Source of the DNA: Spirochaetia bacterium
Lineage (GTDB): Bacteria; Spirochaetota; Spirochaetia; Sphaerochaetales; Sphaerochaetaceae
Direction: 5' to 3'
Length of the DNA stretch: 5,206 nucleotides
Assembly (NCBI GenBank): GCA_009929055.1
Contig: SABI01000180.1
Span: 1 to 5,206 of the forward strand
The notes beneath the pieces were generated by a model. The model worked only from the letters and a program-made list of their open reading frames with translations, was not told the DNA's origin and ran no database searches. The number at the start of each line of letters is the position of its first letter. Positions within the stretch are counted from its first letter, which is position 1. Position numbers and translations under genes: made by a program. This document shows, piece after piece, positions 1 through 5,206 of this stretch.

Positions 1-2883
1 TTCCCATTTAGCATAGAGAGTCTTATTGTCTGTTGAACCTTTAGCAATTGTTGATACTTTCGTTCCTGACCCAAATTCACTATTAGTGAACCAACCACCG
101 AAGGTGTATCCAGTTCTTGTTGGATCTAGAAGGGTAATACTCTCTTCTATAGTATATGTTGATGGATTTCTCTCATCATTAGTTCCATCATTTAATTGAT
201 AAGAAATATCATAATTAACTGGTGTCCATTTTGCATAGAGAGTTTTATCTCCCGTTGAACCAGAACTAATTTCTGAGACTTCTTTTGTAGGAGTGAAATT
301 ACTATCAGTAAACCAACCATCAAAAGTATAGCCAGTTCTTGTAGGAGCTAGAAGTGTAATATCGTCACTAGCAATGGTATATGTTGTTACGTTTCCAACA
401 TTATTCGTACCACTATACAAGTTGTATTCTATAGCATAAGAAACTACTTCCCATTTAGCTTTAAGAGAAAGGTCTCCTATTGTTCCATTTTTAATGGTTA
501 CTATTTTTTCATCTGCTGCATTGTACCAACCAGTAAATGAGTATCCAACACGGGTTGGGTTAAGAAGGGCAAAACTATCAACTATGGTGTAGGTAGAGGG
601 ATTATTATGATTGTCAGGGGCACCGTTAGAATCAAAAGTCATATCATAATTAACTGGTGTCCATTTAGCATAGAGAGTTTTATCTCCCGTTGAACCATTA
701 ATAATTTGTGTTTTTAGCCCCACTATTAAGTTGCTGTCACTAAACCAACCACCAAAGGTATAGCCAGTTCTTGTAGGATCTAGAAGTGTAATATCGTCAC
801 TAGCAATGGTATATGTTTTTACGTTTCCAACATTATTTGTTCCATTATATAAGTTGTATTCTATAGCATAGGTAACTACTTCCCATTTAGCATAGAGAGT
901 CCTGTCTTTAGTTGAACCTTTACCAATTGTTAATACTTTAGAACTTAATTCAAAATTATCTTTAGTGAACCAACCACCAAATGAATACCCAGGTTTAGTA
1001 GGATCTAGAAGTGTAATACTCTCTTCTATAGCATATGTTGATGGATTTCTCTCATCATTAGTTCCATCGTTCAACTGATAAGAAATATTATAATTAATAG
1101 GCGTCCATTTTGCATGGAACATCTTATTCCCAGTTGAACCAAGCGTAATTTCTTCTACTGCTTCTCCAGTAAACCCAGAGTTATTATACCAACCACCAAA
1201 TGTATAGCCAGTTCTTGTAGGCTCTTCTAAGGTAATAGTATCACTAGAGTGAGTATATTCTTTTGGATTATTACTATCGTTTGTTCCACTATTTAGATTG
1301 TAATCAATCGTGTAATCAATGATGTCCCACTTAGCTTTAAGAGATACGTCCCCTATCGATCCATTCTTAATAGTTGCTATTTTTTCATTTGCTTGGTTAT
1401 ACCATCCAATGAAAGTATACCCAGTTCTTGTAGGGCTTAAAAAGGTAATACTATCTTGTACTGAGTATATTATAGGATTGCTTATGTTATTGGTTCCACC
1501 TTCTGAATTGTAGATTATAGTGTAATTAACAGGTGTCCATTTTGCATGGAAGGTTTTGTTACCTGTTGAAGAATGGCTAATTCCTCCTACTGAGATACCA
1601 GAGAAACTAGAGTTACTATACCAGCCATCAAAATCGTACCCATCTCTTGTAGGGGAGTGGAAAGTAACACTATCTTCTACGGTATATGTTGAAGGGTTAC
1701 TTCCTTCAGTTGTTCCACCATAAAGGTTGTAATCTATTGAATAGCTAGTTAATGCCCATCTAGCTTCTAAGGAGATCCTTCCTATTGTTCCAGAATTTAT
1801 ACTTACTACTTTATTGTTTGATTGGTTATACCATCCTGTAAAAGTGTAACCAGTTTTTGTAGGATCTTGAAGAACAATTGTATCAGTAGTGTTGTATCTT
1901 AATGGATTACTGCTATTATTTGTGCCATTATTAAGATTATAAGTGATTTCATAATTAATGGGAGCCCATTTAGCATGGAAAGTTTTGCTGCCATGTGAGC
2001 CGGAATTTATTCCTTCTACTTCATCTCCAGTAAAACTAGAATTATTGTACCACCCATTAAAAAGGAACCCATCTCTTGTAGGTTCTAAGAAAGTAATAGT
2101 ATCGTTTAGTGTGTATGTTGATGGATTATTTCCATTTATAGTTCCACTATTAAGGTTATAAGTGATTGAGTAGTTAATGGGTGCCCATTTAGCATAAAGG
2201 ATGAAGTTTTTATTTACCGCTTCATTAAAGTTATACATAACTTTTTTATCAGAATCGATACACCAACCGAGAAATTCATTATAAGGTTTTTCTGGTGGAG
2301 TAGTTGGCTTTTCTAATCTCTTCCCTTCTCCTACATACACTTGAGCTGGTGAATATATTTCAATTCCTGCATCAAAATTTACTTTGAAAAGTTTTGACCA
2401 TTTAGCATACAAATTCAGGTTTCCATCTACCTTCTCAGTAAAGTCATAAAGGAATTTAAATTCAGCGTCTTTATACCAGTCTAAAAATTGATACTCCTCA
2501 GTTACTGGGTTTGTTGGTTTAGATACAGACCTTCCTTCTTGTACTTCTACTTCTAAAGATGAAGTTTTCTCTGATAAAAATGTTACAGTATAGTTAGTTG
2601 TCCACTTTGCGTAGAGTGTAATGTCCTCATATATTTTATAGAGTCTAAAATTAAAAGGATATTCAAAATTTTCATCTAAGTACCATCCATCAAAAGTAAC
2701 ACCAGCTTTTATTGGTGTACTTGGTGCTACAGCCCGACTATTTTGAGATACCATGAGAGATTCTATTTCAGTACCTCCATTTGTCTCAAATGTTATATTG
2801 TAATGAACAGGTTCTGTTTCACAAGAAATGAACACACATACAATTAAACATATAGCCAGTATTACTTTTGTTACTAATTTCAT
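1..2883 (-). CDS. Giant InlB B-repeat (Flg_new, Listeria-Bacteroides repeat) lipoprotein (3' partial)
   Basis: An uninterrupted frame runs from the ATG at 2883-2881 to the left edge, giving 961 codons with no stop; the C-terminus is outside the window. Residues 1-21 are a lipoprotein signal: MKLVTK, then a hydrophobic core, then VFISC with the lipidated Cys at 21. From residue 27 the protein is a head-to-tail array of ~68-75-residue InlB B-type units, each with a Tyr/Thr-rich first strand, a central P(T)(R/K).GY.F.GW(Y/F) motif and a closing (L/F/S).(Y/H/K/E)A(K/R)W. Thirteen units are complete (ending at residue 960) and a fourteenth starts at 961. Such beta-grasp-like repeats occur in bacterial surface proteins, often as stalks or adhesive segments. 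I infer a long, lipid-anchored, extended surface protein; the ligand is unknown, and any functional head domain would lie beyond the left edge. It is translationally linked to the preceding lipoprotein gene. Confidence 0.9.
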   Translation of the reverse strand, partial: MKLVTKVILAICLIVCVFISCETEPVHYNITFETNGGTEIESLMVSQNSRAVAPSTPIKAGVTFDGWYLDENFEYPFNFRLYKIYEDITLYAKWTTNYTVTFLSEKTSSLEVEVQEGRSVSKPTNPVTEEYQFLDWYKDAEFKFLYDFTEKVDGNLNLYAKWSKLFKVNFDAGIEIYSPAQVYVGEGKRLEKPTTPPEKPYNEFLGWCIDSDKKVMYNFNEAVNKNFILYAKWAPINYSITYNLNSGTINGNNPSTYTLNDTITFLEPTRDGFLFNGWYNNSSFTGDEVEGINSGSHGSKTFHAKWAPINYEITYNLNNGTNNSSNPLRYNTTDTIVLQDPTKTGYTFTGWYNQSNNKVVSINSGTIGRISLEARWALTSYSIDYNLYGGTTEGSNPSTYTVEDSVTFHSPTRDGYDFDGWYSNSSFSGISVGGISHSSTGNKTFHAKWTPVNYTIIYNSEGGTNNISNPIIYSVQDSITFLSPTRTGYTFIGWYNQANEKIATIKNGSIGDVSLKAKWDIIDYTIDYNLNSGTNDSNNPKEYTHSSDTITLEEPTRTGYTFGGWYNNSGFTGEAVEEITLGSTGNKMFHAKWTPINYNISYQLNDGTNDERNPSTYAIEESITLLDPTKPGYSFGGWFTKDNFELSSKVLTIGKGSTKDRTLYAKWEVVTYAIEYNLYNGTNNVGNVKTYTIASDDITLLDPTRTGYTFGGWFSDSNLIVGLKTQIINGSTGDKTLYAKWTPVNYDMTFDSNGAPDNHNNPSTYTIVDSFALLNPTRVGYSFTGWYNAADEKIVTIKNGTIGDLSLKAKWEVVSYAIEYNLYSGTNNVGNVTTYTIASDDITLLAPTRTGYTFDGWFTDSNFTPTKEVSEISSGSTGDKTLYAKWTPVNYDISYQLNDGTNDERNPSTYTIEESITLLDPTRTGYTFGGWFTNSEFGSGTKVSTIAKGSTDNKTLYAKWE
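4..225 (-). repeat. Repeat unit 13, close copy of unit 9
   Basis: 74 residues starting TPVNY and ending KTLYAKW. It shares the ERNPSTY.IEESITLLDPT core with unit 9, which no other unit has. It is followed at the window edge by Glu, the residue that begins units 10 and 12. Confidence 0.85.
226..450 (-). repeat. Repeat unit 12, close copy of unit 10 with a different second half
   Basis: 75 residues starting EVVSYAIEYNLYSGTNNVGN. Its first half is almost that of unit 10, but its second half (NFTPTKEVSEISSGSTG) is closer in pattern to unit 8 (GFTGEAVEEITLGSTG). The unit therefore looks mosaic. Confidence 0.8.
661..882 (-). repeat. Repeat unit 10, close copy of unit 12
   Basis: 74 residues starting EVVTYAIEYNLYNGTNNVGN. 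The first ~50 residues differ from unit 12 at only about six positions; the second halves diverge (NLIVGLKTQII here). DNA at 780-817 is identical to 348-385, an offset of 432 nt, i.e. two units. Confidence 0.85.
883..1104 (-). repeat. Repeat unit 9, close copy of unit 13
   Basis: 74 residues starting TPINY and ending RTLYAKW. By hand alignment about 56 of 74 residues match unit 13 with no gap, and the first half is nearly identical (ISYQLNDGTNDERNPSTY in both). DNA at 1033-1068 is identical to 154-189, an offset of 879 nt. Confidence 0.85.
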
Positions 2884-2884
2884 T

Positions 2885-3961
2885 TTATTCTCCACTAAAG
2901 GCCCGAATAGGCCTGACCATAAATTCGTTTGTTTTGCAGTTCGATAAAAGTACTATAGTCTCTTCTAAAAACACTTGATAATAAGCTGTACTTGATCCAG
3001 AAACAGAAGAACTCCAATAGCTTCCTTCAGAAAGACCGCCTATCTCTTCTTTGTATAGATTTTCGTACATCAACTCTAATTCTTCTTTAGAAGGGAGGTA
3101 CCAGTCATCATAGATAACCTCATTATGCTCAATAGAAAGATCGGCGCACACTTTGGTAGCACCAGAGTCTCCCCACTGGAATTCAGGGTCTTCATCATCA
3201 CCAGACCAACCAAAAGGAGCCGCTTCAAGATAACGCCAGATATCACTATCATTGCCTTTATCGTAAAAGATATATCCACCAGAAGTTCCTCTAGTACCAA
3301 CTTCTGGAATTTCTCTTTCCACAGTAAAAGTATATTCTTGAGAGAGTTTTCCTGTTTCAGTAACAACAACACGAATCGTATTTTCTCCAACAACTAAACT
3401 AATTGGTTGAGAATTAACCCCAGAACTGACTAAACTATCATTAACTGTAATATTTCCTGAAAGGGAAGAAGCGTTAATTGATATTTCTGAGGCACCATAT
3501 CCTATAGTTACATCAGGATAATCAAAAACTATTGAATTAAAGTCTAATCCAGTAGGAGGATTACTAAAGGAGAGAGCAGTAAGCTGACTTCTAGTTTGAT
3601 TGATAACTATTGGCTGCGTGGAAGCTGTCCCTTGTGTGACACGAACCACAGAAGAGCCCTCTCCTACTAACTCTCCATTTATAGAAGCTGTTACTTCAAT
3701 GTCCCAATTGCCTCTACTTACGGGTTTTATAACTAAGGGAGACTCTGTGGTTGAAATAGGTTCTCCTACAGCCCTCACTCCTATTGGTGTAGCTGTTACT
3801 GTGTATACAGTTCCTTCAATGTCATTAAAGGGAGAAGTATCAATATTCACTTCAATAATAGCTTGTTGAAGATCAAGCATCATGTCACTACAACCTACTG
3901 AAAAGCTTAGTAGTGCAACAATTGCTAGAAATGATAGTAGCCTGGTTCTATTATTTTTCAT
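2885..3961 (-). CDS. Lipoprotein with cadherin-like beta-sandwich and DUF1566/Lcl-type domain
   Basis: Complete gene of 358 residues. Residues 1-24 form a lipoprotein signal: basic start KNNRTR, hydrophobic core, and lipobox FSVGC with the lipidated Cys at 24. Residues 30-122 are a beta-rich, Thr/Val/Ile-rich region with Ig-like character. Residues 127-216 (LTALSFSNPPTGLDF to YTFTVER) match the cadherin-like beta-sandwich family (PF12733 type). Residues 222-355 match the DUF1566/Lcl domain: GGYIFYDKG (228-236), WRYLEAAP (242-249), QWG (262-264), DDWYLPSKEELELMY (285-299), YWSSS (315-319) and VRPIRAF (349-355). Apart from Cys24, only Cys272 and Cys342 are present and could pair. No catalytic residues are evident; a binding or adhesive role at the cell surface is inferred. 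It lies 11 nt after the barrel gene and its stop is 1 nt before the next start, so it is the middle gene of an operon. Confidence 0.87.
   Translation of the reverse strand: MKNNRTRLLSFLAIVALLSFSVGCSDMMLDLQQAIIEVNIDTSPFNDIEGTVYTVTATPIGVRAVGEPISTTESPLVIKPVSRGNWDIEVTASINGELVGEGSSVVRVTQGTASTQPIVINQTRSQLTALSFSNPPTGLDFNSIVFDYPDVTIGYGASEISINASSLSGNITVNDSLVSSGVNSQPISLVVGENTIRVVVTETGKLSQEYTFTVEREIPEVGTRGTSGGYIFYDKGNDSDIWRYLEAAPFGWSGDDEDPEFQWGDSGATKVCADLSIEHNEVIYDDWYLPSKEELELMYENLYKEEIGGLSEGSYWSSSVSGSSTAYYQVFLEETIVLLSNCKTNEFMVRPIRAFSGE
2890..2893 (-). promoter_or_regulatory. Ribosome binding site of the InlB B-repeat lipoprotein, inside the upstream gene
   Basis: GGAG lies 6 nt before the ATG at 2883-2881. 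It is embedded in the last codons of the upstream gene (the SGE-stop end), and stop and start are separated by one base. The arrangement fixes the start and is the classical layout for translational coupling. Confidence 0.8.
2899..2914 (-). other. Short GC-rich inverted repeat upstream of the repeat-lipoprotein start
   Basis: Perfect 5-bp inverted repeat AGGCC / GGCCT around a 6-nt loop, in an otherwise A+T-rich region. It lies inside the last codons of the upstream gene (those for RPIRAF), 5 nt before the GGAG of the next gene. It could form a small hairpin in the mRNA near the initiation site. There is no following U-run, so it is not an intrinsic terminator. It may be only a by-product of Arg/Pro/Ala codons. 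Confidence 0.3.
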
Positions 3962-3964
3962 ATT

Positions 3965-3970
3965 CCCCTC
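3965..3970 (-). promoter_or_regulatory. Ribosome binding site of the cadherin-like/DUF1566 lipoprotein
   Basis: The minus strand reads TTGAGGGGAAT immediately before the ATG at 3961-3959. The purine run GAGGGG is the only Shine-Dalgarno-like sequence in the 11-nt gap. Its spacing to the start (3 nt from the last G) is short, but the following signal peptide supports this start. Confidence 0.6.
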
Positions 3971-3972
3971 AA

Positions 3973-5206
3973 TTAATATAGGATTCTGATACCAGCTTGA
4001 ATGCCAGCGGTAAATCCAATCTCATTTTTCTCTATTAACACAGCTCCATATGGAGTTAATTTAAAACCAACTTTTTCAGAAATCTTATAAACTATTGGCA
4101 TAGCAAATTTGAACATCTGATCTACATACAGGGAGTCTGCAACTCCTCCATTGTTATCGAGAAGATGAAGAACAGGCCCATACAGAAGTTCTGTTATAAC
4201 CTCTATCCTTTCTGATATAGAAGAAGCAAACCCAAATCCAAATAATACTGAAACACTATGAAAGCGGTTTACCCATTCATTATTTGAAATCCCTAATTGG
4301 TAATCAAATGCACTTATAAAAGAAAGAACAGAGTTATTTGTTATTCCAATATTCAACTGAAGACCTGCTCCAAAAGCCATTTTCTGATATCTGGCATAGT
4401 AAGAGAGAGGAATCTGGTAAGACCCTCTGATATCGAGCGAGGAGAGATGTAATTTCTTTCTCTCTTCAATTTGAGAAGGAGATTCTTCTTTAGTAGAAGA
4501 TAAGGTAGAAATTAGGCTCTCACCTTCTGGTACTTCTACATATCTAAACTTCTTCTGTGCTTTCCATGAAGAGGACTCTTGGTCATATATGTAAGGAGTA
4601 ATAGTAGTCCCGTTCTCTTCATTAATTAATTCCTGGACATACAACTTCGTATTCAATGTATCTTTTATAGTAATGCCATTACTTGTAGGAACAATCCAAT
4701 CTTCGCTATCTTGTTCCTCTACTTGAATACTAACTGCAGCAGAAGATTCTTTGATTGGTTCAATAACGACCTCTTCAATAAGTTCTTCTTTAACGATATC
4801 TAGCTTAAGTTCTACAATTTCTTCACTAGGAACTATTGGTTCAACTACTTCTTCTACTACGACTATTGGCTCAACAATTTCAACTAGTGGTATATAAGGA
4901 ATCTTCTTCTGTGCTTCCCAAGAAGAGGACTTTTGGTCATATAGATATGGAGTAATATCAGTCCACTTTTCTCCATCTTTTGATTCTTGGACAAACAACT
5001 TAGTCTCTGATGGATTTTCTATTGCAATTCCTTTATCAGTAAGAAGAGTCCATTCTTCTCCTAACATTTCTCCCACTTGATAACGAAGAGTTGTATAGGA
5101 CTTTTTGCTAGGTTCAATGGTGAAATAGGAAATACCCTTTTCAGCAGGAATCATGGTTTCTACTTGTTCTTCACTAGAAGCTTCAGGTTCAACGATTACT
5201 TCATTC
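3973..5206 (-). CDS. Outer-membrane beta-barrel protein with duplicated N-terminal modules (5' partial)
   Basis: The reading frame stays open to the right edge, so the start lies outside the window. The Met at 5154-5152 is internal, because 17 sense codons precede it in frame with linker-like composition (NEVIVEPEASSEEQVET). The visible 410 residues hold, numbered from the first complete codon: a Glu/Pro-rich linker (1-17); a Tyr/Ser-rich stretch and module copy 1 (52-107); a Val/Glu/Pro linker (108-155); module copy 2 (170-225); a Ser/Glu/Lys-rich spacer; and a C-terminal region (256-410) of alternating polar and hydrophobic residues. I can divide that last region into eight amphipathic strands ending in GIRILY, with a terminal aromatic residue as is common in outer-membrane barrels. 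No enzymatic motif is seen. I infer a small OmpA/OmpX-size barrel carrying repeat modules on a flexible stalk. Which side of the membrane the modules occupy cannot be told. It is the first visible gene of the run and ends 11 nt before the next start. Exact family not recognised. Confidence 0.8.
   Translation of the reverse strand, partial: NEVIVEPEASSEEQVETMIPAEKGISYFTIEPSKKSYTTLRYQVGEMLGEEWTLLTDKGIAIENPSETKLFVQESKDGEKWTDITPYLYDQKSSSWEAQKKIPYIPLVEIVEPIVVVEEVVEPIVPSEEIVELKLDIVKEELIEEVVIEPIKESSAAVSIQVEEQDSEDWIVPTSNGITIKDTLNTKLYVQELINEENGTTITPYIYDQESSSWKAQKKFRYVEVPEGESLISTLSSTKEESPSQIEERKKLHLSSLDIRGSYQIPLSYYARYQKMAFGAGLQLNIGITNNSVLSFISAFDYQLGISNNEWVNRFHSVSVLFGFGFASSISERIEVITELLYGPVLHLLDNNGGVADSLYVDQMFKFAMPIVYKISEKVGFKLTPYGAVLIEKNEIGFTAGIQAGIRILY
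4531..4698 (-). repeat. Module copy 2 in the barrel protein
   Basis: Second copy of the ~56-residue module, beginning WIVPTSNGI, with TKLYVQEL and ITPYIYDQESSSWKAQKK near its end. The DNA is also clearly duplicated: the stretches around 4551-4590 and 4907-4946 (both reading ttcttctgtgctt.cca.gaagaggac on the + strand) differ at only a few bases. The middle (residues after VQE) has diverged most. Confidence 0.85.
4885..5052 (-). repeat. Module copy 1 in the barrel protein
   Basis: This segment encodes about 56 residues beginning WTLLTDKGI, with the core TKLFVQES and ending DITPYLYDQKSSSWEAQKK plus a short tail. It matches copy 2 (4531-4698) 354 nt away without needing a gap, with shared positions including GI.I, TKL.VQE, ITPY.YDQ.SSSW.AQKK. 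The TKLFVQES..GEKW pattern resembles Ig/FN3-like beta modules seen in envelope proteins, but that assignment is inference. Confidence 0.85.

Larger units (their letters stand above)
4..2805 (-). repeat. Array of 13 complete InlB B-type repeat units
   Basis: Units in order of translation, bounded at the (A)KW/(A)RW end: 1 2805-2602, 2 2601-2398, 3 2397-2185, 4 2184-1966, 5 1965-1756, 6 1755-1540, 7 1539-1327, 8 1326-1105, 9 1104-883, 10 882-661, 11 660-451, 12 450-226, 13 225-4. Units 1-3 are divergent, of the classical kind (F.GWY or W with a charged second half). Units 4-13 are longer and fall into classes by their second halves: FHAKW type (4, 6, 8), SL(K/E)A(K/R)W type (5, 7, 11) and LYAKW types (9 and 13; 10 and 12). 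All unit lengths are whole codons, so gain or loss of units stays in frame. Confidence 0.9.

Noticed and set aside
1319..2161. Two short plus-strand open frames within the repeat array (64 and 67 codons)
   Set aside because: They are antisense shadows of repeat units 4 and 7; their similar sequences simply mirror the repeated minus-strand coding DNA, and neither has a plausible ribosome site or independent composition.
4..2805. CRISPR or non-coding tandem repeat array
   Set aside because: The repetition has a ~216-nt codon-phased period, is open in one frame for 961 codons and encodes a recognised protein repeat.
2885..3060. C-terminal DUF1566 region as the variable region of a diversity-generating retroelement
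   Set aside because: DUF1566-like and related C-type-lectin-fold lipoproteins can be such targets, but no template repeat or reverse transcriptase is in the window, and the YWSSS...VRPIRAF region shows no obvious run of adenine-substituted codons. The nearby 5-bp hairpin is also too weak to support it.
3076..3869. Three other open frames overlapping the DUF1566 lipoprotein gene, two on the plus and one on the minus strand
   Set aside because: All lie inside a gene with clear domains and signal peptide in another frame; their translations show no family motif.
3962..3972. Promoter or terminator between the barrel and lipoprotein genes
   Set aside because: The gap is only 11 nt, filled by a purine-rich ribosome site, with no hairpin and T-run.

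Overview
This is an A+T-rich bacterial window in which every supported gene lies on the minus strand, in one tight run of three coding regions read from right to left. No RNA gene, mobile element, CRISPR array, promoter or terminator is visible. Both outer genes run off the window.

Region by region, in order of transcription. (1) 5206-3973: the 3'-terminal 410 codons of an outer-membrane protein. It has two copies of a ~56-residue module joined by Val/Glu/Pro-rich linkers, followed by a ~155-residue C-terminal region that reads as an eight-stranded beta-barrel. (2) 3961-2885: a complete 358-residue lipoprotein with an N-terminal beta-rich region, a cadherin-like beta-sandwich domain and a C-terminal DUF1566/Lcl-type domain. 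(3) 2883 to the left edge: the first 961 codons of a large lipoprotein built almost entirely of InlB B-type (Listeria-Bacteroides, Flg_new) repeats. Thirteen full units are visible and a fourteenth begins at the edge. The gaps are 11 nt and 1 nt, so the three genes are almost certainly cotranscribed, and the last two are probably translationally coupled.

The domain mix suggests a spirochaete (Treponema/Spirochaeta-like): loose lipoboxes, the 'IFYDKG...WRYLEAAP...WYLPSKEEL...YWSSS...VRPIRAF' flavour of DUF1566, cadherin-like sandwich domains and Flg_new arrays on lipoproteins. This is inference from family knowledge; no taxonomic marker is present.

Together the genes look like a cell-envelope module: a barrel anchored in the outer membrane with a repeat-bearing stalk, plus two lipid-anchored, beta-rich, probably surface-exposed proteins suited to adhesion or ligand binding. 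The most notable structure is the layered organisation of the InlB B-repeat array. Single ~72-residue units are arranged as alternating pairs, with a further four-unit (~879 nt) period and near-identical DNA segments that could allow in-frame length change by recombination.
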